DNA of 39,616 nt. Source: an uncultured Eubacteriales bacterium. GTDB lineage: Bacteria; Bacillota; Clostridia; Christensenellales; Aristaeellaceae. Positions 15,396-24,117 of the stretch are shown in pieces. Position 1 is the first letter of the stretch. Every line of letters begins with the position of its first letter. A program made the position numbers and the translations under genes. The stretch lies in contig CACYTF010000030.1 in NCBI GenBank assembly GCA_902777335.1, positions 1 to 39,616 of the forward strand. Reading direction: 5' to 3'. Below the pieces are notes generated by a model. The model was not told where the DNA came from. It saw nothing but the letters and a program-made list of their open reading frames with translations, and searched no databases.

Positions 15396-15908
15396 ATGAA
15401 GACCGCGCTGCTTGTGATCGATATGCAGAACGACTATCTGTGGGAGCACAGAAAGAAGCTGTTTTCCTACGACACCGCGCGACTGACCGCGTCGGTCAAT
15501 GCGCTGGTCCACCGGTACCATCTCGTGATCTACATCCGGCACATCATTCAGAACCTGCCGACCAACCGCCTTCTGTTCGGCTATTCGATAGCGGGCACGG
15601 CGGGCGCGGAGCTGTACGGCGGGCTGGACGTCGTCTCCGAATACTGCTTCGACAAGTATTTCGGCGACGCGTTCACAAACGGGGCGCTGAGGAAGCTGCT
15701 CCGGGATCAGGGCGTCGAGGCGGTGCACCTGTGCGGCCTGGATGAATGCGGATGCGTCACCGCCACCGCGCTGGGCGCGGTGAAGAGAGGACTCAGGGCA
15801 CAGATCCTGCGAAAGGGCACCGCCACCGTGCTTCCCGCGGCGAAGGTGTCCAGAGCGCATGAGAAGCTGCGCAAGGCGGGGGTGACTTGGCGGGACGAGC
15901 CTGAATGA
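15396..15908 (+). CDS. Isochorismatase-family cysteine hydrolase
   Basis: The 170-residue protein has the catalytic triad positions of the family: Asp9 (VIDMQNDY), Lys86 (FDKYFGDAF) and Cys119 (ECGCVTATA). Members hydrolyse amides or enol ethers such as nicotinamide, ureidoacrylate or isochorismate; the substrate here is open. AGGTG lies 9 nt before the ATG at 15396. The stop codon is immediately followed by REP R5, beyond which lies the convergent methyltransferase. The neighbouring divergent operon begins with an NAD-consuming sirtuin, which releases nicotinamide. A nicotinamidase role is therefore tempting but unproven. Confidence 0.88.
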   Translation: MKTALLVIDMQNDYLWEHRKKLFSYDTARLTASVNALVHRYHLVIYIRHIIQNLPTNRLLFGYSIAGTAGAELYGGLDVVSEYCFDKYFGDAFTNGALRKLLRDQGVEAVHLCGLDECGCVTATALGAVKRGLRAQILRKGTATVLPAAKVSRAHEKLRKAGVTWRDEPE

Positions 15909-16528
15909 GGGACATTGGGGACGGTTCTGCTGTGTCTGTCCCCGGTGTCCCCATCGGCATTCATCAGCCGGAACACCTCGATCCTCTCCCGGTCGTTCTT
16001 CCCGTTGAACAGATCGCGGCAGTCGATGGTATCGACGTGTTCGACCTCCGGCATGAGGTTCAGCCGGGTCATGTATTCCTCCGAGGGATAGTAGAGTATC
16101 AGTTTTCCCGCGCCCCTCTGCGACAACTGCCTCAGCACGCTCCCGAACACCTTGCCTGAGAACGGGTTGAAGAAGAAAAACGCGGTCTCGTCCTTGACCG
16201 CGTACTGCTCGGCGAGACAGCATTCCAGCCGCACGCGGTCGCCGAGTCCGGAGGCCCTGCGGTTTTCTTTCGCCATGTCGATCAGCTTTTGGGACTGGTC
16301 GATGCCCGTCACCCGACACCCGACCGTGGCCGCCATGAAGAATGCCACGCGCCCCTTGCCGCAGCCGTAGTCCAACAGATGCGCCTTCCTGCCGATGTGG
16401 CCGCTGTCCGCAAGGCGCTGGAGCACCGAATACGGCGTCGGCTCATAGGGGGAATAGTGCGGGTTGTCCTCATTCTCGCGGCCAATGGTCTTGATGCGAA
16501 GCCGCTTGTCCCATTCGCGTTCGGTCAT
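15707..16528 (-). CDS. SAM-dependent methyltransferase with repeat-derived C-terminal tail
   Basis: Residues 1-192 form a conserved class I methyltransferase beginning MTEREWDKRLRIKTIGRE. Motif I DYGCGKGRVAFF is at 53-64, FFFFNPFSG lies near 118-126, and the usual family end DRERIEVFRL is present. At that point the normal stop is missing. The frame enters REP R5 and then runs antisense through the last 200 bp of the isochorismatase gene for some 81 extra residues (rich in Ser, Pro and Arg). The tail has no protein-like character and is read as a by-product of repeat insertion. The enzyme core looks intact. Its substrate is unknown. Confidence 0.75.
   Translation of the reverse strand: MTEREWDKRLRIKTIGRENEDNPHYSPYEPTPYSVLQRLADSGHIGRKAHLLDYGCGKGRVAFFMAATVGCRVTGIDQSQKLIDMAKENRRASGLGDRVRLECCLAEQYAVKDETAFFFFNPFSGKVFGSVLRQLSQRGAGKLILYYPSEEYMTRLNLMPEVEHVDTIDCRDLFNGKNDRERIEVFRLMNADGDTGDRHSRTVPNVPHSGSSRQVTPALRSFSCALDTFAAGSTVAVPFRRICALSPLFTAPSAVAVTHPHSSRPHRCTASTP
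15909..15951. repeat. REP palindrome R5 (GGGGAC family) at convergent gene ends
   Basis: GGGACATTGGGGAC and GTCCCCGGTGTCCC pair with two G-T wobbles. It starts one base after the isochorismatase stop and forms the 3' border of the conserved part of the methyltransferase. Confidence 0.8.
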
Positions 16529-16574
16529 AGAACAAAATCACCTGTGGATTCAGCTTTATTTTCTCCCCGCTCCA

Positions 16575-17411
16575 TCAGGAAGCGCGGACAAAATGCGGTT
16601 CGCCCGTGTGCCCTGCGTAGAGGTCACACATGATCTCCTCATCTGATTTCTGAAAGCCTTCCCACATTTCCCCGTCCTCCTTGTAGAAGAGGAACCACGG
16701 GGTCTGTGAGCCGTCGGGATGTTCTTCATATTCGATCTTGACCGTTCCGACAATCGCTTTGCCGCCTCTGAATTCGAGCTTGAATGTTCCGTCCTCATTT
16801 ACGGTCAGAGTTCTTGAAACGAGAGCGTCCGCTTCATTCCATACCCCAACGATGTCGGCAATATTGGCTTCGGCTCTGTGGCTTGAAGCGGACGGATCCG
16901 AGAACGCAGAAAAGCCGTACTCGTTCGGAGCGGGATCGGCGGGAACAAGGCGGGACGCGCCGTCCTGGCCGATGTACAGGCAGCCGTCCGTTCTCTCTTC
17001 GGGAACGGTCGCGTAGCTTGCCATGAAGGGCTCGCCGCTTTCGTCATAGAACACGAAGAGCGGGACTTTTGAACCGTCCGGATATTCCTCGTAATCAATG
17101 CCTATGGTGCCGGTTGCAAACGATGAACCGTCAGAGGTGTAAGTAAATGTGCCGTCAGCGGAGATGGAGTATCTGCCTACGGGCCTTCCGACGTACTGAT
17201 CCGTGATGCCCGCGTCCTGCTCCTCATAGATCCACTCTCCGGCGATGTCGCTGAGGGACGGCGCGTATTCGTCCATATCATAATTGGAGTCGGTTGCGGC
17301 ATCTGTCTCCGCTATCGCTGGGGTCGAAGCAATGCTTCCGCCACTGTGTGCGTAGCCGGACAGCAGCAGCGCGCAGGCTGCAAGTATGGAGATCACGGTT
17401 TTGTTCTTCAT
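16575..17411 (-). CDS. Secreted protein with two copies of a GxW...G-T-F domain
   Basis: The 278-residue protein has an N-terminal signal (MKNKTVISILAACALLLSGY). The mature part contains two homologous domains: about residues 56-155 (IAGEWIYEE ... FVFYDESGEPF) and 185-275 (IVGVWNEAD ... FLFYKEDGEMW). Both have the calycin-like pattern DGTF...G-T-I-x-YEE-PDGS. The segment LLLSGY looks like a lipobox in which the Cys is replaced by Tyr (TAC, one transition from TGC). The protein may therefore be secreted rather than lipid-anchored. The function is unknown. The gene lies 46 nt downstream of the AlkZ-related gene. Confidence 0.78.
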   Translation of the reverse strand: MKNKTVISILAACALLLSGYAHSGGSIASTPAIAETDAATDSNYDMDEYAPSLSDIAGEWIYEEQDAGITDQYVGRPVGRYSISADGTFTYTSDGSSFATGTIGIDYEEYPDGSKVPLFVFYDESGEPFMASYATVPEERTDGCLYIGQDGASRLVPADPAPNEYGFSAFSDPSASSHRAEANIADIVGVWNEADALVSRTLTVNEDGTFKLEFRGGKAIVGTVKIEYEEHPDGSQTPWFLFYKEDGEMWEGFQKSDEEIMCDLYAGHTGEPHFVRAS

Positions 17412-17457
17412 AAGTATTGCTTTCTTTCTTAAACAGTCGTGCTATAACTTGTCGTGG

Positions 17458-18216
17458 TCAGTCCTCCGGCTTTCTTCCGATCAGCTTCAGGATGCTGCTT
17501 TCATCCGCCTCCGGATACATTTCCCGCGTGTGCTCACAGATGCGCTGCCAGCTCTCAGCGGGCTTTTCGCTGTAGGCCGAGGACATCATGGCATAGCCCC
17601 ATATGGATTCCGGCGTCATGATGACGGATACCGGCATGCCGTAGTCGCTCCCGCGCTTGTTCTGACGGCGCCGGAAGCCACCGATCACCAGATAGAGCTG
17701 CATCTGAAGGCCGGTCAGGATGCCCGGATAGTTCTTCTCGCCGCCCTTGCCGAAGCCGGCGCGGTGCTTCAGATCGGTGGAGAGTATGGCGGCGTTCGTG
17801 AAAACGGGCTCGTCCTCCGATTCGGGATCGACGAAGAACGCCATGACGGCCTTCTCCCGCTGGCCGGCCGCGCCGCTCTGCCACTTGCCGTCGAAGTCCC
17901 AGCCGTTGCGCCGGGCGTTGGCAAAGCGGGGGAGCCACCTCGGGCTGATAAAGCCCGCCCTGCCGTCGAAGAACTTGCCGTAGGCGACGGCATGGGCGGC
18001 CGCGATCGCCTCCCGCCATTCCCAGGGGTCGGTCGCTTTGTTGCCTGTCCACCAGGCGGATGCCGCGACGTGCTCCTCGGCGGAGAAGCCGGCCACCCCG
18101 TTGGCGAAGAAGGGCAGAAAGCCGATCTGATCCACCCAGGCGGTCAGCTCCGCCGCTGAACGTATGCGCAGGGGGTTGTCCCAGGACAGGCCCTTCATGA
18201 TCCATGTGTCAGCCAT
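17458..18216 (-). CDS. AlkZ-related protein (winged-helix DNA-glycosylase-like)
   Basis: The 252-residue protein has the conserved opening of the AlkZ-related family: AELTAWVDQIGFLPFFANGVAGFSAEEH, then DPWEWRE...YGKFFDGRAGFIS, and later LQMQLYLVIGGFRRR with SDYGMPVSVIMTPES. AlkZ/YcaQ proteins excise bulky or cross-linked bases. This related family lacks direct characterisation as far as I know, so repair activity is inferred. GGAGA precedes the ATG. It may be co-transcribed with the downstream secreted protein gene. REP R6 separates it from the EAL gene upstream. Confidence 0.7.
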   Translation of the reverse strand: MADTWIMKGLSWDNPLRIRSAAELTAWVDQIGFLPFFANGVAGFSAEEHVAASAWWTGNKATDPWEWREAIAAAHAVAYGKFFDGRAGFISPRWLPRFANARRNGWDFDGKWQSGAAGQREKAVMAFFVDPESEDEPVFTNAAILSTDLKHRAGFGKGGEKNYPGILTGLQMQLYLVIGGFRRRQNKRGSDYGMPVSVIMTPESIWGYAMMSSAYSEKPAESWQRICEHTREMYPEADESSILKLIGRKPED

Positions 18217-18249
18217 TGGTTTTCTCCGTCAGTTTCTGATACAGCTTCA

Positions 18250-18292
18250 GGGACACTGGGGACGGCGCTTCTGTATCCGTCCCCAATGTCCC
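18250..18292. repeat. REP palindrome R6 (GGGGAC family)
   Basis: GGGACACTGGGGAC and GTCCCCAATGTCCC pair with wobble/mismatch at the centre. The outer stem is GGGACA as in R5, not GTTTACA as in R1-R4. Confidence 0.8.
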
Positions 18293-18316
18293 CTCGTTGG
18301 GATTGCGGCGCTTCCC

Positions 18317-20059
18317 TCATTCCAGGATCTCCGGGTGGTCCCGGGCGATCACGTCGAGATGCCGGGCTTCGTTGGCGGGATGCGACTGGATCGTCAGCAG
18401 ATAGGCCCTCTCGGCGGAGGCGGGGATGCGGGAGACCCGGGCCGTGTACCAGGGACCCACATCGCTGTCGGCGCGGGCGCCGTCATTGCGGCTGCCCCAG
18501 TGAAGCCGGAACGAGCTCTGGATAAAGCCCTTCGGACTTGCTTCGACGCGCTGGGTGATGGTTTCATAGTCCATGAAGCGCAGGTATCGGGCCTGATCCA
18601 CGGGCATGACCTCGCTCTCGCAGAAGCCCCGGAAGCTCTCTGACAGCGAACCGGCCTGGTCGTAGCTTGGGAGGCTGTTCGCGGTATAGATCCGCTTTGA
18701 GATGCCGCTGTCCGGGTACATCACCACGACCAGCTCATAGGTTGAAAACAGGGAATTGCCGTAGTTGAGCATCTCCTTGGCGGTCTGTATCTCACGCTCC
18801 GAATCGAAGGTGGTCAGCCGAAGCGCCAGCATGGCCTTGTCCTTCTTCTTCGCCAGGCACTTCGCGCTGAGCCGGTAGTACACGTCGTTGTTCACGTACT
18901 CCACGGTCTGCCGGGTCCCGAGGCTGATGGTGTCCGTGACCAGCTTCTTGATCATCAGGTACTGGTCGCTTCGATGGTCGTTGAAGGCGTGCTCCAGCGC
19001 GTCGATCGAGGGGTACCCGAGCTCCTGGATGTGCCTTCGATAGTTGTTGTTGACGTAGACGTACAGGGCCTTGTTCCGGCTGCATTCCAGCAGCGCCAGC
19101 GGTACGCCGGCGCTGTCGATGCTCGCGCCGGCGTTTGCAGACGCGTCGGCGGCCGGCGCCTCGCCGCGCTCCGCCTGCTCCATGCGGGCGTAGTCGTCCA
19201 GCGGATTTGCGCTCAGGAAATTCAACCGCCCGATCTGCTTCCAGTAGGCCTTGTCCTCCTCGGTGCCGAGCAGGTCCCGCTTCGCGTCGATGAAGGCCAC
19301 AAAATCCGCCCTGGAGAGCGGCCTGGAATAGTAGAAGCCCTGCTGCAATTCACAGCCGACCGACACGAGGAAATCCTGCTGCTCCTCTGTTTCTACGCCC
19401 TCGGTGAGGGTGTGCATGCCCAGCGACTTGGCCATGCGAATCAGCGAGGCGAGCAGCTGCCGGCCCTTGGGGGTGAAGTTGTGGAGGAACTGCATGTCGA
19501 ACTTGATGACGTCAAAGCTGTAGCTCTGCAGCACGTTCAGTGAGGAATACCCACTGCCGAAATCGTCGATCCAGAGGGTGAACCCGGCGTCCCGGAACTG
19601 CCTGAACAGCTTCTGGAAGGTGTCGATGTCCTCCAGCATCAGGCTCTCCGTGATCTCCAGCTTGATCGCCTGGCGGGGAACGTCGTAACGGCTGAGCGTA
19701 TCCAGCACCCGGTCAAACAGCCGCTCGTCGCCGCCGCGCCTGAAATCGAGCCGGGAGAGGTTCACGGAGAAGCAGGGCACGGGGGTTCCCCGGTCGCTCA
19801 GCTCCCGATAGAAGGCGCACGTCTGCCGAAGGATCTCCATGTCGAGATCGTAGATGAGGCCGTGCTTCTCCAGCGCCGGTATAAAATCGGCGGGGGAGAG
19901 CGTGCCGCCGTCGGGATCGTGCCATCTGGCCAGCGCCTCCGCCGAGATGATCATACCGGCGATGGACGCGAAGACCGGCTGGAAGTATGCCCGGATATGG
20001 CCTTGCGCCAGGGCCTCCCTGAAGTGGCTGACTATGTAGGCTTCATCTCTGCGGCACAT
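18317..20059 (-). CDS. EAL-domain cyclic-di-GMP phosphodiesterase with C-terminal sensory region
   Basis: The 580-residue protein begins with a complete EAL domain (residues 10-260). EAL is at 41-43, with Asn100, Glu135 (LEITES), Asp165-Asp166 (IDDFGSGYSS), Lys186, Glu223 (EGVET) and Gln240 (QGF). All metal- and catalysis-related positions are kept, so it should hydrolyse c-di-GMP to pGpG. Residues about 310-580 look like PAS-type regions (ALYVYVNNNYRRHI). No membrane segment is present, so it is cytoplasmic. The ATG at 20059 follows AGGGGGAG by 8 nt. The EAL domain at the N-terminus with the sensor behind it is the less common order. Confidence 0.9.
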   Translation of the reverse strand: MCRRDEAYIVSHFREALAQGHIRAYFQPVFASIAGMIISAEALARWHDPDGGTLSPADFIPALEKHGLIYDLDMEILRQTCAFYRELSDRGTPVPCFSVNLSRLDFRRGGDERLFDRVLDTLSRYDVPRQAIKLEITESLMLEDIDTFQKLFRQFRDAGFTLWIDDFGSGYSSLNVLQSYSFDVIKFDMQFLHNFTPKGRQLLASLIRMAKSLGMHTLTEGVETEEQQDFLVSVGCELQQGFYYSRPLSRADFVAFIDAKRDLLGTEEDKAYWKQIGRLNFLSANPLDDYARMEQAERGEAPAADASANAGASIDSAGVPLALLECSRNKALYVYVNNNYRRHIQELGYPSIDALEHAFNDHRSDQYLMIKKLVTDTISLGTRQTVEYVNNDVYYRLSAKCLAKKKDKAMLALRLTTFDSEREIQTAKEMLNYGNSLFSTYELVVVMYPDSGISKRIYTANSLPSYDQAGSLSESFRGFCESEVMPVDQARYLRFMDYETITQRVEASPKGFIQSSFRLHWGSRNDGARADSDVGPWYTARVSRIPASAERAYLLTIQSHPANEARHLDVIARDHPEILE

Positions 20060-20154
20060 ATCGGCGCTCCCCCTGTTTGCCGCCCCGCGGCCCTGCCGGA
20101 CGGGGCAGGCGGTCATTCCGGACGGCACTTCCTTAAGTGGATTTTACCACATCT

Positions 20155-21525
20155 CTAACCGTTTGTAAACGATGAAACCTGTGAAACCCCATTGTGGCGA
20201 TTCAGCTGCCGATAGCATCCGGCGATCAGAAATGCGCCCGCCCCGATCCAGGCCGCGATCTCCGCCAGGTAGACGCCCCAGACGCCCAAAAGCTTCGGCA
20301 GCAGCAGCGCCGTTCCGATCCGCATGGCCAGCTCGACGAAGCCCGACAGCATCGGGGTCACCGTATTCCCGAGCCCCTGGAGGGTGGAACGGTACACAAA
20401 CAGCAGGTACAGCATGGGCAGCCCCGCCGCCATCACCCGCAAAAAGTCATACCCGATCTGAAGCACCTGCCCGGCCACGTCCGCATCGGCCCGAATGAAC
20501 ATCGACAGCACCGGCTTACCCAGGAGGAGTATGACCGTGCCCACCGCCAGGGCCAGCAGCGTGCAGATCTGGGCGGAGCGGCGCAGGCCGAGCCGCACCC
20601 GGTCCATCTTCCCGGCCCCATAGTTCTGACCGGTAAAGGTGCCCGCGGCGTTGCCCAGCGACGCGCCGGAGATCTCCACCAGCCCCTGCAGCCGGGACGC
20701 GGCGTTGTACCCCGCCATGAAGATGAAACCGAATCCGTTGACCACGCCCTGGAGCACCAGCCCGCCCAGCGAGATGATCAGGTTCTGGAAGGCGATCGGG
20801 AACCCGAGCTTCATGAGTTTCTTCATCATGCCGGTGTCGGGCCGGTAATCGCCCCGCTGCGGCCTGAGCTCGGGGATTTTCAGCACCGCCGCCAGGCAGA
20901 TGGCCGCCGAAACCGCCTGGGCGATCACGGTCGCGTAGGCGCCTCCGTTGGTTCCCAGGCCCAGCGGCCCCACAAACAGCCAGTCCAGGCCGATGTTGAC
21001 CGACGAGGCGCAGGCCAGCGCCAGCAGCGGCGTCTTGCTGTTCCCCAGCGCGTGCAGAAACCCGCTGAAGATATTCAGGCACATGACCACGGGCAGCCCC
21101 GCGTAGATGATCCGCAGGTAGCGCTCCGTCAGCAGTATCGTCTCCTCCGGCGAACGCATCCAGATCAGAACGGGGCGCAGCAAGAGCTGGCTGGCGATCT
21201 CCAGCGCCACGGTCAAGCCGATCGACAGAAGGTAGCTCTGGGCGGCGGTCCGCTTGAGCGCCGCGTAATGCCTTCCGCCGTAGCACTGGGCCGCGTGGAT
21301 GGCGTAGCCCTGGGCCAGCCCCATCGGGATCGACAGCACCGCCCAATCCAGCCACCCCGAGGCGGATACGGCGGCCAGCGCCGTGACGCCCAGCAGACGG
21401 CCGATGATCAGCGAATCGATCAGATTGTAGAGCTGCTGCAGCAGGTTCCCGGCGAGCACCGGCACCGCAAAGCCCAGTATCAGCCGCACCGGGCTGCCCG
21501 CAGTCATATCCCTTGTCCTTGCCAA
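20155..21525 (-). CDS. MATE family efflux transporter (TTG start)
   Basis: The 456-residue protein has twelve predicted membrane segments and MATE hallmarks: PVLAGNLLQQLYNLIDSLIIG at the N-terminus, GNSKTPLLAL, and TGQNYGAGKMDRV in the second half. It should work as a cation-coupled drug or metabolite exporter. TTG at 21525 is taken as start because AAAGGAG lies 7 nt upstream; the next in-frame ATG is six codons in. It is the last gene of an operon after the Fe-alcohol dehydrogenase and aldo/keto reductase, with a 27-nt gap. Confidence 0.92.
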   Translation of the reverse strand: MARTRDMTAGSPVRLILGFAVPVLAGNLLQQLYNLIDSLIIGRLLGVTALAAVSASGWLDWAVLSIPMGLAQGYAIHAAQCYGGRHYAALKRTAAQSYLLSIGLTVALEIASQLLLRPVLIWMRSPEETILLTERYLRIIYAGLPVVMCLNIFSGFLHALGNSKTPLLALACASSVNIGLDWLFVGPLGLGTNGGAYATVIAQAVSAAICLAAVLKIPELRPQRGDYRPDTGMMKKLMKLGFPIAFQNLIISLGGLVLQGVVNGFGFIFMAGYNAASRLQGLVEISGASLGNAAGTFTGQNYGAGKMDRVRLGLRRSAQICTLLALAVGTVILLLGKPVLSMFIRADADVAGQVLQIGYDFLRVMAAGLPMLYLLFVYRSTLQGLGNTVTPMLSGFVELAMRIGTALLLPKLLGVWGVYLAEIAAWIGAGAFLIAGCYRQLNRHNGVSQVSSFTNG

Positions 21526-21552
21526 GGCGGTTCTCCTTTATCGTTCCATCCT

Positions 21553-22677
21553 TTATGCGTCCAGCCGCGCGCCGGCGTCCTTCAGCAGCTCGATGATGGG
21601 CAGGTGCTGGGGACAGACGCCCTCGCACTGGCCGCAGGCCACGCAGTCGGAGGCCCGGCCGTGGCCCTGACCGATGAGGCCGCCGTAGAAGGCCTTGGGC
21701 CGGAACTCGTCGCCGTACAGCTTCATGGTGTTCACCGCGCGGAACACGTCGGGGATGGCGATGTGCATCGGGCAGCCGTCGGTGCAGTAGCGGCAGGCGG
21801 TGCAGCCGATGGTCTCGACGCGCATCATGGTCTTGCGCACGTCCTCCACCACGGCCTTTTCCGCGTCGGTCAGCGGCTCGAAGCGGGCGAAGGTCTTCAG
21901 ATTGTCGGCCACCTGCTCGGGACTGGACATGCCGGAGAGCACGGTCATCACGCCCGGCAGCGAGGCGACAAAGCGCAGCGCCCACGAGGCGACGGAGGCG
22001 TCGGGGCGGACGGCCCTGAACTTCGCCTCCAGCTCCGGCGTCAGCTTCGCCAGCGTGCCGCCCTTGACCGGCTCCATCACGATGATGGGCATGTTCCGGC
22101 GGCGCAGTATCTCATACAGCCTGCCGGACTGCACCACCGGGTTTTCCCAGTCGGCGTAGTTCAGCTGGATCTGGACAAACTCCACCTCGGGATGGGCGTC
22201 CAGCAGCTTTTCCAGGTATTCCGGGCTGCCGTGGAACGAGAAGCCAAAGTGTCGGATACTGCCCGCCGCCTTTTTTTGCATGGCCCAGTCCCAGCAGTTC
22301 AGCCGGTCGTAGGTATCGCCGTTGCCGCCGTCCTCAATGGAATGCAGCAGGTAGAAATCAAAGTAGTCCAGGCCGCAGCGCTTTAGCTGTTCATCAAAGA
22401 TGCGGTCCCGGTCGGCCTCCGCCTTCATGCACCAGGCGGGCAGCTTGGTGGCCACCGTGTAGCTCTCCCGCGGGTGGCGCTTCGCCAGGGCCTCCTTGAC
22501 GATCTTCTCGGAGTTGCCCCCGTGGTAGACGTAGGCGGTGTCGAAGTAGGTGAGCCCCGCGTCCAGATAGGCGTCCGCCATCCGGCAGACCTGCTCCAGG
22601 TCGATCTGGCCGTCCCGCTCCGGCAGCCGCATCAGGCCGAAGCCCAGCTTCGGCATGGTGTTCAAATCAATGCTCAT
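21553..22677 (-). CDS. Aldo/keto reductase with C-terminal ferredoxin domain
   Basis: The 374-residue protein has an AKR barrel with Asp46 (FDTAYVY), Tyr51, Lys78 (VATKLP) and the LLHS His. A C-terminal domain follows with two four-Cys clusters, CTACRYCTDGCP and CVACGQCEGVCP, each expected to bind a [4Fe-4S]. This architecture is common in anaerobic Clostridia. It suggests electron exchange between NAD(P)H and ferredoxin coupled to a carbonyl reduction. AAGGAGG lies 7 nt before the ATG. It is 29 nt downstream of the Fe-dependent alcohol dehydrogenase gene, so both act on alcohol/aldehyde chemistry. Confidence 0.92.
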   Translation of the reverse strand: MSIDLNTMPKLGFGLMRLPERDGQIDLEQVCRMADAYLDAGLTYFDTAYVYHGGNSEKIVKEALAKRHPRESYTVATKLPAWCMKAEADRDRIFDEQLKRCGLDYFDFYLLHSIEDGGNGDTYDRLNCWDWAMQKKAAGSIRHFGFSFHGSPEYLEKLLDAHPEVEFVQIQLNYADWENPVVQSGRLYEILRRRNMPIIVMEPVKGGTLAKLTPELEAKFRAVRPDASVASWALRFVASLPGVMTVLSGMSSPEQVADNLKTFARFEPLTDAEKAVVEDVRKTMMRVETIGCTACRYCTDGCPMHIAIPDVFRAVNTMKLYGDEFRPKAFYGGLIGQGHGRASDCVACGQCEGVCPQHLPIIELLKDAGARLDA

Positions 22678-22706
22678 GGCACAACCTCCTTGAGTTGGTC
22701 GTCGGT

Positions 22707-23882
22707 TCACAGCATCATGCGATAGATGGCCACGCAGTCGTCCTCGTTCAGTGTGACAAAGCCCGTGATGCTGCCGGGCCGGCCGTCGCCGTTGCAGAGC
22801 ACGTCCACCAGCTTCGGGATGTCCTCGGCCTTGCCGCCGAGCTCGCCCAGGGTCCCCGGCATGCCGATGGATTTGAGGAAGCCTCGCAGCGCCTCGATGC
22901 CCGCCTTCGCGGTGACCTCGGGGTGGGCGAAATCCATTTGGCAGCCCCACACCCGCACGGCCGCCTGCGCAAAGCGCATGACATCGTGGTTCATCACGTA
23001 GGCAAACACCGCCGGCATCGTCACGGCCAGCCCCGCGCCGTGGGCACAGTCGTAGAGGGCGGACAGCTCGTGCTCGATGTTGTGGCTGTTCCAGTCCTGG
23101 CTGCGGCCCACGCCGCAGCTGTTGTTGTGGGCCATCATGCCCGCCCACATGATGTTCGCGCGGGCCTCGTAGTTGTCGGGGTTCTCGATGACCCGCGGGC
23201 CCTCGTGGATCATCGTCAGAAGCAGCGCCTCGATGAGCCGGTCGGTGACCTCGACCTCCTTCGTGTTGGTCAGGTAGCGCTCGTACAGGTGGGCCATGAT
23301 GTCGGTGATGCCGCAGGCCGTCTGATAGGGCGGCAGGGTCTGGGTCAGCGCCGGGTTCAGTATGCTGAACCTCGGGCGGATGGCGTCGCCGGTGGCGCCG
23401 CGCTTGAACATGCCGTCCTCGTTGGTGATCACGGAGTCCGGGCTGCCCTCGCTGCCCGCCGCGGCGATGGTCAGCACCGTGCCGACCGGCAGGGCCTTCT
23501 CAATGTACTTGCCGCTGTAGAAGTCCCAGAAGTCGCCGTCGTAGACGGTGCCCGCGGCGATGGCCTTGGAGGAGTCGATGGTGCTGCCGCCGCCGACGGC
23601 CAGCACGAAATCCACGCCCTCCCGCCGGCACAGCTCGATGCCCTCGCGCACCAGGCCGCTGCGGGGGTTCGGCTTCACGCCGCCCAGCTCCAGCCACGAG
23701 ACGCCGGCCCCGTCCAGGGATGCCTTCACGCGGCCCAGCAGCCCCGAGCGAACGACGCTGCCTCCGCCGTAGTGGATCAGTACCTTTGTGCCGCCGAAGC
23801 GCCCGACGAGCGCGCCGGCGTCCTGCTCGCGATCCTTTCCAAAGGCAAAATAGGTGGGGGAATAGAAGTCAAAAATGTTCAT
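22707..23882 (-). CDS. Iron-containing alcohol dehydrogenase
   Basis: The 391-residue protein matches group III alcohol dehydrogenases. An N-terminal nucleotide-binding half contains FVLAVGGGSTIDSSKAIA. The C-terminal helical half holds metal-ligand His residues in AHLYERYL, NIEHELSALYDCAHGAGLA and the following region. It is likely a butanol-type or related NAD(P)H-dependent dehydrogenase (YqhD/BdhA-like). GAGGAGG precedes the ATG at 23882. It is first in the operon with the AKR and a MATE exporter and has its own palindrome-containing promoter. Confidence 0.93.
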   Translation of the reverse strand: MNIFDFYSPTYFAFGKDREQDAGALVGRFGGTKVLIHYGGGSVVRSGLLGRVKASLDGAGVSWLELGGVKPNPRSGLVREGIELCRREGVDFVLAVGGGSTIDSSKAIAAGTVYDGDFWDFYSGKYIEKALPVGTVLTIAAAGSEGSPDSVITNEDGMFKRGATGDAIRPRFSILNPALTQTLPPYQTACGITDIMAHLYERYLTNTKEVEVTDRLIEALLLTMIHEGPRVIENPDNYEARANIMWAGMMAHNNSCGVGRSQDWNSHNIEHELSALYDCAHGAGLAVTMPAVFAYVMNHDVMRFAQAAVRVWGCQMDFAHPEVTAKAGIEALRGFLKSIGMPGTLGELGGKAEDIPKLVDVLCNGDGRPGSITGFVTLNEDDCVAIYRMML

Positions 23883-23968
23883 AAGACCGCCTCCTCTTGT
23901 CTGATGATGTGTATATGCGCCGGAGCGCTCACAAAGGCTGTCGAACGCCCGCCTGGGGTCGATTCCAT

Positions 23969-23997
23969 TATAGCCCCCGGGGGCTTCAAACGCAATC
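23969..23997 (-). promoter_or_regulatory. Promoter of Fe-ADH operon with GC palindrome in spacer
   Basis: On the minus strand, TTGCGT (23997-23992), a 17-nt spacer and a perfect TATAAT (23974-23969). The spacer ends in the perfect 12-bp palindrome GCCCCCGGGGGC (23975-23986), touching the -10, a position suited to a repressor. Confidence 0.6.
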
Positions 23998-24117
23998 GCT
24001 CTTATGAAGATATGAGAATAGATCAAGATGATTCAAGTATTGTTCATTGAAATGCGCGGCTGATCGCGGTAAAGTACACGCGGTCAATGGAGCGTATGAA
24101 CGGGAGATCACTTTGAT

